From contig CACZBS010000016.1 in NCBI GenBank assembly GCA_902779455.1, positions 1 to 64,000 on the forward strand: DNA of 64,000 nucleotides. Direction: 5' to 3'. This stretch comes from an uncultured Prevotellaceae bacterium (GTDB lineage: Bacteria > Bacteroidota > Bacteroidia > Bacteroidales > Bacteroidaceae). The notes beneath the pieces are model-generated. The model did not search any database. It worked only from the letters and a program-made list of their open reading frames with translations, and was not told the DNA's origin. The position numbers and the translations under genes are program-made. Shown in pieces: positions 19,613-27,495 of the stretch. Position 1 is the stretch's first letter, and each line of letters begins with the position of its first letter.

Positions 19613-20581
19613 CTACAGCTCCCTGAAGTTTCCCTTAAAGTCACTCCAGCCCTGAGCGCGCCGGTAAGACGGAATGGAGCCTTTGGGCACGTAGACCGTG
19701 AGTCCCCGCTCGTCAGCGAAGGGCTCCTGAAGGATTGGGGCATACTTCTTAGGCATGACCATAGATGAGAGACTGGTGCAGCCGTAGAAGGCATGCTGCC
19801 TGAGCCGCTCGACGCTCTTCGGGATGCTGACCTTATGGAGCTTTGCACAGCCGGCAAACGTCTCCGGCTCAATGAAGCGGACGCCCTGCGGGATGTCGAT
19901 GGTCTCGAGGTCGGCACAGTCCTTGAACGCTGCCTCGCCAATCTCCTCGAAGCGCTCGGGGAAGGCGACGGTTGTGAGGCCGTGGACGCCAGCGAAGGCC
20001 TGGGGGGCGAGGAAACGGACGCCATCAGGGACGGTCGTATTGCGGCAGCCGGCGACGAGCATCAGCTTGCCCTTCCACGTGCAGATGACGGCATTGCAGT
20101 CCTGGCGCGAGTCGTAGTGGGTGTTGGCCGTGTCGACCTTGAGGGTCTCAAGGTTGGGACAATAGGCGAAAGCGCCATACTTGATGTCCTCGACGTAGGC
20201 AGGGATGACGATGGAGCGCAGCTGGTCGGCATGGGCAAAGGCGGCAGCGGGAATCTCGTGGAGTCCGACGAAGAAGCGGAACTCATCGAAGGTCTCCAGT
20301 TTGCAGCCACTGAAGACGGAGTCGATGCGGGTCACCTTCGAGGCGTCGACAGAGGTCATCTCCGTGGCCGTCTCCTTGATCCAGCCCTGCTGGCGGGCGA
20401 GAAGGATGAGCTCAGGATTGGAGTCGAGGGTGGCAATCACCTCCTTTTCTACCTTCGGCGTGTCGTCCAGATCAGGACGGCTGATGTAGTCGATGCCCCA
20501 AAAACACAATGCAAAGAGTGCAACCGTTGCCAGTCCGACATACAGCCAGGGCGATTTGAAAAAGGATTTGTTGTCTTCCAT
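19613..20581 (-). CDS. membrane-anchored leucine-rich-repeat protein (BspA-type LRR_5)
   Basis: The 322-residue protein has a single N-terminal transmembrane anchor (about residues 11-31) and no cleavage site. A linker follows, then about seven BspA-type LRRs (about 115-315) with the period of about 23 residues seen in YGAFAYCPNLETLKV, QAFAGVHGLTTVAFPERF, AAFKDCADLETIDIP and HAFYGCTSLSSMVMP. Such repeats mediate protein or surface binding. An anchor of this kind would place the repeats in the periplasm. The gene stands alone between a terminator and the TPR regulator gene. No ligand can be inferred. Confidence 0.85.
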   Translation of the reverse strand: MEDNKSFFKSPWLYVGLATVALFALCFWGIDYISRPDLDDTPKVEKEVIATLDSNPELILLARQQGWIKETATEMTSVDASKVTRIDSVFSGCKLETFDEFRFFVGLHEIPAAAFAHADQLRSIVIPAYVEDIKYGAFAYCPNLETLKVDTANTHYDSRQDCNAVICTWKGKLMLVAGCRNTTVPDGVRFLAPQAFAGVHGLTTVAFPERFEEIGEAAFKDCADLETIDIPQGVRFIEPETFAGCAKLHKVSIPKSVERLRQHAFYGCTSLSSMVMPKKYAPILQEPFADERGLTVYVPKGSIPSYRRAQGWSDFKGNFREL

Positions 20582-20620
20582 AAACTATTATGATAACATT
20601 TTACTCAAATAAAACGAAAA

Positions 20621-20667
20621 ATCCCACTCTACAGCCCGACATGTTTTCATGGTCTGCAGAGTGGGAT
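20621..20667 (-). terminator. rho-independent terminator of the PpiD/SurA-like gene
   Basis: A 14-bp stem (20621-20634 with 20654-20667, one G-U pair) is followed on the minus strand by a T-rich run (TTTTTCGTTTT). It lies about 35 bases beyond the stop codon of the chaperone gene. Confidence 0.85.
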
Positions 20668-20701
20668 ATGGAGGGATGATCGCTAAACGATCAGGAATTC
20701 T

Positions 20702-22855
20702 TTAGAAGAAGAGATAGCGCTTGTCGACGATCTTGGCCTTTTCCTTCAGGTCGTTGAGCAGTGAGCGGAAGGTCGACTGGACGGCCTGCTGCGACAGCTG
20801 CTGCTGGGTCTGCTCAGCGTTGAACTCAGCACCCTCACGCTGCGTGCGATTGAGCACCTGGAAGAGATAGGCACCGCCATTACCCTTGATGATCTTGGGG
20901 CTGACAGCACCCTTCTCGACTGCTGCCACGGCACCGCTCAGAGCGGGCTCGCTGGCACCGGTGGCCTGGACGAAGACGGGAGCCTGGAAGGTGATCTGAC
21001 GGACGGTGTCAACGCGGGCACCCTTCTGCTGAGCCTCGGCGATGGTCTTGGCACCGGAGAGCTGCTCAGAGAGCTTCTGGAACTTCTTGTCCTTCATCAC
21101 CTCCTGCTTCAGGGCATCGTTGACAGTCTCCTGATCGAGATAGCCGACGGGATGAATCTTGTCGAGAGCGACGACGAGCAGATAGTCGTTGTCGCCGCAA
21201 CGGTCGAAGAGCTGCGAGATGGCACCGACCTTGTTGTCGAAGGCCCAGCGCACAGCCTCGTGCGTGCCGTGGATGTTGGCGATGTTATGGGTCGTGCTGG
21301 GCATGCCCTGACGCGTCTGCACGCTATAGCCATACTGGGGAGCAGCCTCCTCGAGGGCGGCGATGCTCTGGTTCTCGGTGACGAACTGGCTGAACTTGTT
21401 GTAAGCTTCAGTGTAGGTCTCGTTCGAGAAGACGATGGGGCGCTTGACGATGGCGACGTCGTACTTCTCGACCATGTTCTTGCGGCCGGTCACCTGGAGG
21501 ACGATGTCGCCCTGAGTGATCTTCAGGTTCTTATATTCTCCGACGGGGAGCGACATGATGGTCTCGAAGTAAGCCTTGTTGTCGGCATCGAGGTTCTGCA
21601 TGCTCTGGATGTTAGCCGAGGTGAGCCACACCTTGTCGCCCGTCTGGCCATACTTCTTGGCAATCGAGTCGAACACAGCACCGGCCTTCAGGGCCTGGTA
21701 GATGCTGTCGGCGGTGACGGCGGCAGCGTCGATGCCACGACCACCCACCTGGATAGCGCGGAACTCGACCGAGTCGGGCATCTGAGTCTTGCCAAGATAC
21801 TTGACGACGTTCATCGTCTTGTCCGAACGGGTCTCGAAGGGGGCGCTGGTCTGGCCAACCTGCATGGAGTCGATCTTCTTGGCGACGTCAGTGGGCAGAC
21901 CGGCACGCGTGACATAGAGGCCACGATAGGGCACCTGCGACTGTCCCTTGCGGATGACCTCGGCGATGGCCGTACCTTCGTTGAAGAGCTTCTGCACCTC
22001 GTTCATCTGGGCGAGCAGTTCAGCACGGTCCTTCTCGGAGGGCACCACCTGATAGGCCACATACTTGATGTCGCGCACCTCGTTGTCCTGCTTGAACTGG
22101 GGCTTCATCTCGTTGTACTTGGCCTTGAGGTCAGCGTCGGAGATCTCGATGTCGTTGTCGTTGACGCTATTGTAAGCCAGCGAGGCCAAGAGCACTTCGC
22201 TCTCGGTGTTCTGGTTGGCAAAGGCGGTCTTGGCCGAGACGGGGTTGGAGATCAGACAGGCAGCCACGAGGTTCTGGTACTTCTGGGTGAGGAGCTGCTG
22301 ACGCAGGGTCTTCTCGATGTACTTCCAGTACTTGTCGAACGTGCGGAACTCCTCAGCCACCTGCGGGTTCGTGTTCATCTGCTGCTTCATGTAGTCGTAG
22401 ATGAACGTCACCTGGTTGTAGTCGAACTGACGCGTCTGCTGGTTGAAGAACTGAGGCAGCATGGGCAGCTGATAGAGCACGGGGTTGGTGCCTTCCTTCA
22501 GCACGTTGATCACCTCGTCGTCAGTCACCTGCAGGCCAAGCTTCTCGGCCTCGGCCTCGACGAGCTGGTTCTGCACATAGTTCTCCCACACATAGTCCTT
22601 CAGGTTGTTGAGCTGATCCTCGGACAGATTGTCGTTGCCCTGGATCTTGAGCACTTCCTGATACTCGTCTATCATCTGCTGATAGTCCTGGATGTAGAGT
22701 TTGTTACCTAACACTTCACCAATCTGCTGGCGACGCTGGTTGCTCGTAGCTTCGCACGAACGCCACATGTCGCCTGCAATGAATCCAAACAGGCCCAGAC
22801 CGATGATACCAATCAGCCAAGGGCCCCAGCTCCTGATTTTTCCAATTGCTGCCAT
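20702..22855 (-). CDS. ppiD: PpiD/SurA-like periplasmic peptidyl-prolyl isomerase/chaperone
   Basis: The 717-residue protein has an N-terminal membrane anchor (about 10-28, WLIGIIGLGLFGFIAGDMW). It has a SurA_N-type chaperone domain (about 40-230, with the LYIQDYQQMIDEYQ and NYVQNQLVEAEAEKLGLQVTDDEV segments), a parvulin-type rotamase region (about 255-355) and a second, more divergent parvulin-like region toward the C-terminus. PpiD-like proteins sit at the SecYEG exit and help fold outer-membrane proteins. Position beside CorC, LptC and an outer-membrane protein fits an envelope-assembly role. It has its own -7 element at 22911 and a strong terminator. Confidence 0.9.
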   Translation of the reverse strand: MAAIGKIRSWGPWLIGIIGLGLFGFIAGDMWRSCEATSNQRRQQIGEVLGNKLYIQDYQQMIDEYQEVLKIQGNDNLSEDQLNNLKDYVWENYVQNQLVEAEAEKLGLQVTDDEVINVLKEGTNPVLYQLPMLPQFFNQQTRQFDYNQVTFIYDYMKQQMNTNPQVAEEFRTFDKYWKYIEKTLRQQLLTQKYQNLVAACLISNPVSAKTAFANQNTESEVLLASLAYNSVNDNDIEISDADLKAKYNEMKPQFKQDNEVRDIKYVAYQVVPSEKDRAELLAQMNEVQKLFNEGTAIAEVIRKGQSQVPYRGLYVTRAGLPTDVAKKIDSMQVGQTSAPFETRSDKTMNVVKYLGKTQMPDSVEFRAIQVGGRGIDAAAVTADSIYQALKAGAVFDSIAKKYGQTGDKVWLTSANIQSMQNLDADNKAYFETIMSLPVGEYKNLKITQGDIVLQVTGRKNMVEKYDVAIVKRPIVFSNETYTEAYNKFSQFVTENQSIAALEEAAPQYGYSVQTRQGMPSTTHNIANIHGTHEAVRWAFDNKVGAISQLFDRCGDNDYLLVVALDKIHPVGYLDQETVNDALKQEVMKDKKFQKLSEQLSGAKTIAEAQQKGARVDTVRQITFQAPVFVQATGASEPALSGAVAAVEKGAVSPKIIKGNGGAYLFQVLNRTQREGAEFNAEQTQQQLSQQAVQSTFRSLLNDLKEKAKIVDKRYLFF

Positions 22856-22910
22856 TTTAGTTTTTTCGTTTTTTAATTATTTAATTTTATCTATTTTCAA
22901 ATTCAGCCGA

Positions 22911-22918
22911 CAAAATTA
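22911..22918 (-). promoter_or_regulatory. -7 element of the PpiD-like gene
   Basis: TAATTTTG on the minus strand, 55 bases before the ATG, in an AT-rich gap between the CorC-like and PpiD-like genes. No clear -33 element. Confidence 0.5.
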
Positions 22919-22947
22919 CTCATTTTCTTTGAATTATCGACATTTTT

Positions 22948-24219
22948 TTATAAAAAATTGGCACTTTCAGTGACTTTTAACCTCACGAGCTCGATTTTCG
23001 TGGCCGTATTCTTGATAATTTTGAACTGGAAGCGCCCGACGGCGACCACTTCGTTGAGTTTCGGAAAACTCTGATATTCATGCAGGATAAGTCCGCCGAC
23101 GGTCATATATTCGTCACTCTCAGGCAGGTCGAGGTCGAAGAGTTCGTTGACCTTCTCGATCTCCAGTCGGGCCGAGAGGAGGTAGTCGCCGTCCTCGAGC
23201 TGCTTGGCGACGTAGTTGGTCGAGTCGTGCTCGTCCTCGATGTCGCCGAAGATTTCCTCGACGATGTCCTCGAGCGAGATGAGGCCGCTGGTGCCTCCGA
23301 ACTCATCGACGACCACTCCGATGGACTTCTTCTGAGCCAGGAAGGTCTGCATCATCTTGCTGGCGGCCATCGTCTCGGGTGCGAAGATCATTTGTCGGAG
23401 GCACTTGGTCCAGTCCTTGGGCTGTCGGAACATCTCCTGCGAATGGATATAGCCGACGATGTGGTCGATGTCGTCGTGATAGACAACCAGTTTGGAGTGG
23501 CCGCTCTCAGTGAATTTCTGCTTCAGTTCCTCGATGGTGCAGGTGTCCTCGACGGCGTCGATCTCAGTGCGGGGAATCATGCAGTCGCGCACCTTCGTCT
23601 CCGAGAAGTCGAGAGCATTCTGGAAGATGCGCACCTCCTCGTCGATCTTCTCGTCGTCGCGGGCATGGTCGAGGCTCGACTGCACGAGATAGTCGAGGTC
23701 GACCTTCGAGAACTCCTTGTCCTCGCCCTCCTTGTCCATGCGGACGCCCAGCAGTCGCAGGCATCCCTTCGACAGCATCGTCGCGAAGCGCGAGACGGGA
23801 TAGAGCACCACATAGCAGACCCAGGCGGGCAGTGCGAAGAAGGTGAGCATCGAGTTGGGATTCGACTTGAAGATGGTCTTCGGCAGGAACTCGCCCGTAA
23901 AGAGCACGACCAGCGTCGACAGCAGTGTGTCGGCCGTGACGCGTCCAGCGTCGTCGAGGCCCGCAAAGAGCGTGGCGTCAAAGATCCTGGCGAAGAGGAT
24001 GCCATAGATGACCAGGGCGATGTTGTTGCCCACGAGCATCGTCGAGACGAAGTTGTTGGGATGGCGGTAGAAGAGTCTGATGGCCCTCTGGGCGAGTCCG
24101 TTCTTCTCACGCTCCATCTCGGCCAGCATGCGGTTGCTGGAGACGAAGGCGATCTCCATGCCAGAGAAGAAGGCCGAGAAGATCATGGTTATGATAAGTC
24201 CTATGACGAGAGAGGTCAT
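22948..24219 (-). CDS. CNNM/CorC-family membrane protein (DUF21, CBS pair, CorC_HlyC domain)
   Basis: The 423-residue protein starts with a DUF21/CNNM transmembrane domain (about 1-185, including FFSGMEIAFVSSNR and STMLVGNNIALVIYG). A pair of CBS domains follows (about 205-330, CMIPRTEIDAVEDTCTIEELK and SIGVVVDEFGGTSGLISLEDIVEEIFGDIEDEHD), with a C-terminal CorC_HlyC transporter-associated domain (about 345-415). The family exports Mg2+ and is often mislabelled hemolysin. In flavobacteria a relative, GldE, is linked to gliding and lipoprotein stability, and which role applies here is open. It starts 17 bases after lptC. Confidence 0.92.
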   Translation of the reverse strand: MTSLVIGLIITMIFSAFFSGMEIAFVSSNRMLAEMEREKNGLAQRAIRLFYRHPNNFVSTMLVGNNIALVIYGILFARIFDATLFAGLDDAGRVTADTLLSTLVVLFTGEFLPKTIFKSNPNSMLTFFALPAWVCYVVLYPVSRFATMLSKGCLRLLGVRMDKEGEDKEFSKVDLDYLVQSSLDHARDDEKIDEEVRIFQNALDFSETKVRDCMIPRTEIDAVEDTCTIEELKQKFTESGHSKLVVYHDDIDHIVGYIHSQEMFRQPKDWTKCLRQMIFAPETMAASKMMQTFLAQKKSIGVVVDEFGGTSGLISLEDIVEEIFGDIEDEHDSTNYVAKQLEDGDYLLSARLEIEKVNELFDLDLPESDEYMTVGGLILHEYQSFPKLNEVVAVGRFQFKIIKNTATKIELVRLKVTESANFL

Positions 24220-24236
24220 CTTGAGTTGTTCAAAAG

Positions 24237-24938
24237 TTAGTTCGAAATAGCATGTTTAGTGGCAGCGGGGCGCACGGTCGGCGTGGCGGCGGAGTCGTTC
24301 GGCTGCGACGATGCAGCCGGCTGGCTGTCGCCCTCGATGTCGGAGGCCACGAACGAGCCCTTGGAGTTCGTCACGAGGTAGTGGGTCATCTGTTCGTCGC
24401 TGCGGAAGTAGGAGCCCTCAAGGGTGCGCTCAGGGGTGACCACGCGCGAGAAGACATTCGAGTAGAACTCATGCTTCATGCCGTCCCAGTAGAGCTCCTC
24501 GCTCCTGTATATCAGGCCGTTGACGTTGCGGATGCTGACACGTCCTCGCAGGTGCCACAGGCGCTGCTTGTCGAAGTACCAGGCCGTGTCGGCCTGAATG
24601 TAGGCCTGCACGTGGAACTGCTCGTCGAACTGTTCGAAAAAGATGCCCTTCATGAACTCCCAGCGGCTGGGCTGCCTGACGGTGTTGACGTCCCACCGCT
24701 CCGTGACGATGCGATACTTGATGACGCCCGAGTCGCTGATGAGCGTGTTGACGCCATAGCTGGTCATCATCGACGCAGAGTCCTCCGGATTCACCGCCGG
24801 CGCCATGTGCTCCTGAGCCTCGGAGCAGGAGGTAGCGAGGAGCATGACGTGAGAAGCCAAAAGCAGGAGCATTGCCGTCAGCTGACGGCCATGCCCCCCT
24901 CGACACCTTGCAAGAAGACAGTCGCAGAGCCTCATCAT
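24237..24938 (-). CDS. lptC: LPS-export protein LptC
   Basis: The 233-residue lipoprotein has a hydrophobic start and lipobox (LLATSC, Cys about 38) and a beta-jellyroll LptC domain (about 65-200). Stretches include ISDSGVIKYRIVTERW, FMKGIFFEQFDE, ADTAWYFDKQRLWHLRG and LEGSYFRSDEQMTHY. LptC is the inner-membrane-anchored bridge component that passes LPS from LptB2FG to LptA. The start at 24938 sits ten bases after the stop of the outer-membrane protein gene. An upstream in-frame ATG (24983) would overlap that gene by 35 bases and give a poorer signal. The C-terminal tail (about 200-233) is low-complexity. Confidence 0.88.
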   Translation of the reverse strand: MMRLCDCLLARCRGGHGRQLTAMLLLLASHVMLLATSCSEAQEHMAPAVNPEDSASMMTSYGVNTLISDSGVIKYRIVTERWDVNTVRQPSRWEFMKGIFFEQFDEQFHVQAYIQADTAWYFDKQRLWHLRGRVSIRNVNGLIYRSEELYWDGMKHEFYSNVFSRVVTPERTLEGSYFRSDEQMTHYLVTNSKGSFVASDIEGDSQPAASSQPNDSAATPTVRPAATKHAISN

Positions 24939-24948
24939 ACCGCTCACC

Positions 24949-26232
24949 TTAGTCAATACGCCACTTGGCAAACCAGCGCTCATTGAACGTCAGGCCGATA
25001 TTGATCCGGAAGGTGTTCTCGACGATCAGGTCCTTGGCTGACGTACGGGCCCACTGCGCACTGATGTTGAGCACCGAGCGGTTGCTCCAGGCATTCTGAA
25101 GGGGTATGCCAAGGCCGGCCGAGACGCTAAGCTCCTTGGGGCCGTCCTTCCCATTTATTTTATAATAAGGTGTGGCATAGCCGGCACCGAAGCGATAGTG
25201 GATGCGGTCGACGAGCCGACGGCTCATGGCTGCCGGCACGTAGTCGGCACCCAGGTTCACCTTATAGCGGTCCATCGTCAGGCCCGACCGCTGGGCGTAG
25301 GTATTGGTCTGCGAGTCATAAGCCGGCAGGTCGACGCTGCCCCACTGCTGCATGGTGAAGTCGGCCGCTACCACCCACTTCTCATTGTGTTTCCAGGCCA
25401 CGCCGAGGCCATAGGTCATGGGCAGCGACAGCCCGTTGTGGGCCACGAGCCTGGTGGTGTCGCTCTCGCTGACCGTCGAGTTGTTGTTAATGATCTCACA
25501 GGTGGGGTCGGCTCCCAGCTTATGGCCGATGCCGACGGTGGCACCCAGCGTGATATCGTCTTTCTTGCCCACCGGCTGGTTCCACTGCAGTCCGAACTCC
25601 AGATCGTAGTTGTTGACCGTCGTCTTATAGACTTTCGAGAGCGAGTTGATCGTCGTCGTGGCGCCACTGGACACCGAGCGGTTGAGCGTGCCCCAGAGAT
25701 AAGCCACGTTGACACCCACCGACAAGGGCTTCATCACGCGCCATCCGATGCCGAGGAAGGCCTGATGCAGGCCTCCGCTGCCCGAATAGCTCTCGGCAAT
25801 GGTGCCGTTGGTAGCATCGAGATAGGTCGACGTCGAGTATCCATAACCGACGTTGGAGTAAGGCAGCAGGCCGAAGCTCATGCCCACATGGCGACGCAGG
25901 CGGAACGTACTGGCAAAATACTCAAAGTCGGCATTGCTGGCATTGACGCGCGTCGAGCCCTCCTTGAAGTTGGTCATCTGGCCCGACAGCCCCACGTCGA
26001 AAATCATCGTCAGCGAGTCGACGGCCGAGTAGGAGGCAGGGTTCAGCGTGTTCACCACGTTGCCGCGCCGCAGGCCGAGGCCCACGCCGTTCATACCGCG
26101 GTTGAAGCCCTGCGACTGGTCGGTCAGCAATCCGATGCCATACTGACTATAGGGAGAGTTAGTGCCGCTCTGGGCAAAGGCAGCCACGGTTGCCAGAACC
26201 GCAAGAATGCCTGTAAAGATGCTTCTGTTCAT
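24949..26232 (-). CDS. conserved outer-membrane beta-barrel protein
   Basis: The 427-residue protein has a signal peptide (cleavage near AAFA-Q, about 20) and then NSPYSQYGIGLL and FNRGMNGVGLGLR, a pattern seen in a conserved outer-membrane porin/transport-like family of Bacteroidales. The rest alternates short beta strands and ends with a strand pattern compatible with barrel insertion, although the terminal residue is Asp rather than aromatic. Function is unknown. It opens the operon that continues with lptC and the CorC-like gene, which links it to envelope biogenesis. Confidence 0.82.
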   Translation of the reverse strand: MNRSIFTGILAVLATVAAFAQSGTNSPYSQYGIGLLTDQSQGFNRGMNGVGLGLRRGNVVNTLNPASYSAVDSLTMIFDVGLSGQMTNFKEGSTRVNASNADFEYFASTFRLRRHVGMSFGLLPYSNVGYGYSTSTYLDATNGTIAESYSGSGGLHQAFLGIGWRVMKPLSVGVNVAYLWGTLNRSVSSGATTTINSLSKVYKTTVNNYDLEFGLQWNQPVGKKDDITLGATVGIGHKLGADPTCEIINNNSTVSESDTTRLVAHNGLSLPMTYGLGVAWKHNEKWVVAADFTMQQWGSVDLPAYDSQTNTYAQRSGLTMDRYKVNLGADYVPAAMSRRLVDRIHYRFGAGYATPYYKINGKDGPKELSVSAGLGIPLQNAWSNRSVLNISAQWARTSAKDLIVENTFRINIGLTFNERWFAKWRID

Positions 26233-26254
26233 GTCACGTTTAATGTTCAGCGTG

Positions 26255-26262
26255 CAAAATTA
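26255..26262 (-). promoter_or_regulatory. -7 element of the outer-membrane protein - lptC operon
   Basis: TAATTTTG on the minus strand, 22 bases upstream of the ATG at 26232. It is divergent from the Lnb promoter 50 bases away. No clear -33 element. Confidence 0.55.
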
Positions 26263-26307
26263 TTAAAAAAAATCGAACTAAACGCACTGAAAGTCGAAAA
26301 TATAGCT

Positions 26308-26315
26308 TAATTTTG
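26308..26315 (+). promoter_or_regulatory. -7 element of the Lnb-type gene, four bases before a GTG start
   Basis: TAATTTTG is followed by four bases and then the GTG start codon at 26320. Transcription would begin essentially at the start codon, implying leaderless translation from GTG. Confidence 0.55.
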
Positions 26316-26319
26316 CATC

Positions 26320-27495
26320 GTGAAACGTTTCGAAAACATTTTTAGGACTCTCCGGCTGGCTTTTTTAGGGTTGGTCGTCTTTTTTTCAACGCCGCTCAGC
26401 GCACAGCCGGCGGCGCCCGCTGACAGCATCGAGATAGGGCTCATCACGTGCTCGCCCCACGAGGAGGTCTACAGTCTCTACGGCCATTCGGCCCTGCGCT
26501 ACCGCAACCTGCGCACGGGCGAGGACGTCGTCTTCAACTACGGCATCTTCAACTTCAAGAAGCCCCACTTCGTCCTGCGCTTCGTCTTCGGACTGACCGA
26601 CTACGAGCTGGGCGTCGCCCCCACGCAGCCCTTCTGCGACTACTATCGCAAATGGGGCAGCCAGGTCACTGAGCAGGTGCTCAACCTGACCTCAGAGGAG
26701 AAACAGCGCGTCGTCGAGGCTCTGGCCGAGAACCTCCGTCCGGAGAACCGCGTCTACCGCTACAACTACTTCTACGACAACTGTTCCACGCGTCCGCGCG
26801 ACATCATCGAGCGCTGCATCAGCGGCACCGTCGACTATGCGGAGCGCACGGGCGACAGGCCGACCTATCGCCAGCTCGTCCACGACCACACCGCGGGCCA
26901 CCCCTGGGCCCGCTTCGGCAACGACATGCTGCTGGGCGTCAAGGCCGACATGAAGGCCACGATGCGCCAGCAGGAGTTCCTGCCCGAATACCTCATGGCC
27001 GACTTCGACCAGGCCACCATCGTCAGTGCCGAGGGCCGCCGGCCGCTGGTCAGCCATAAGCGCACGCTGGTGGAGCCGGGGGTGCAGATTGTCGAGCAGG
27101 AGTTTCCGCTGACGCCCATGCAGTGCGCCGTCGTGCTGCTCGCCGTGTCGTGCCTGATAGCTTTTATGGAGTGGCGCCGCAAGCGCACGTTCCGCCTCTG
27201 GGACGCCCTGCTGATGCTGCTGCAGGGGCTGAGTGGCACGATCATCTTCGTCATGTTCTTCTCCCAGCATCCCACGACGAGCACCAACCTGCTCATCTTC
27301 CTGCTCAACCCCCTGCCCCTGTTCTTCCTGCCCTCTGTCCTGCGACGCCGGCCGACACGCTGGTGGGGCGTGCTGGCAGTCGGCATCGCCCTGTTCTTCA
27401 TCGGGGCCATCTGGCAGGACTATGCCGAGGGCATGGAGATTTTGGCATTATGTTTGCTATTACGAATACTGAGCCATCGCTACAATGACAAATAA
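26320..27495 (+). CDS. lnb: DUF4105/Lnb-type lipoprotein N-acyltransferase
   Basis: The 391-residue protein has a signal/anchor segment (about 10-28), a periplasmic DUF4105 domain (about 35-265) and four or five C-terminal membrane helices (about 268-390). His56 in SLYGHSALR and Cys155 in YDNCSTRPRD are the candidate catalytic pair. This domain (PF13387) was renamed Lnb after a Bacteroides member was shown to be a lipoprotein N-acyltransferase. The present assignment rests on the shared domain. GTG at 26320 is the only start that yields a complete signal segment. The gene overlaps the next by 11 bases and sits upstream of secA, consistent with a role in lipoprotein maturation after export. 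Confidence 0.8.
   Translation: MKRFENIFRTLRLAFLGLVVFFSTPLSAQPAAPADSIEIGLITCSPHEEVYSLYGHSALRYRNLRTGEDVVFNYGIFNFKKPHFVLRFVFGLTDYELGVAPTQPFCDYYRKWGSQVTEQVLNLTSEEKQRVVEALAENLRPENRVYRYNYFYDNCSTRPRDIIERCISGTVDYAERTGDRPTYRQLVHDHTAGHPWARFGNDMLLGVKADMKATMRQQEFLPEYLMADFDQATIVSAEGRRPLVSHKRTLVEPGVQIVEQEFPLTPMQCAVVLLAVSCLIAFMEWRRKRTFRLWDALLMLLQGLSGTIIFVMFFSQHPTTSTNLLIFLLNPLPLFFLPSVLRRRPTRWWGVLAVGIALFFIGAIWQDYAEGMEILALCLLLRILSHRYNDK

Noticed and set aside
21152-22711. A 519-codon open frame opposite the PpiD-like gene
   Set aside because: Composition (Leu, Val, His, Asp) is that of antisense to a Gln/Asn/Asp-rich gene.
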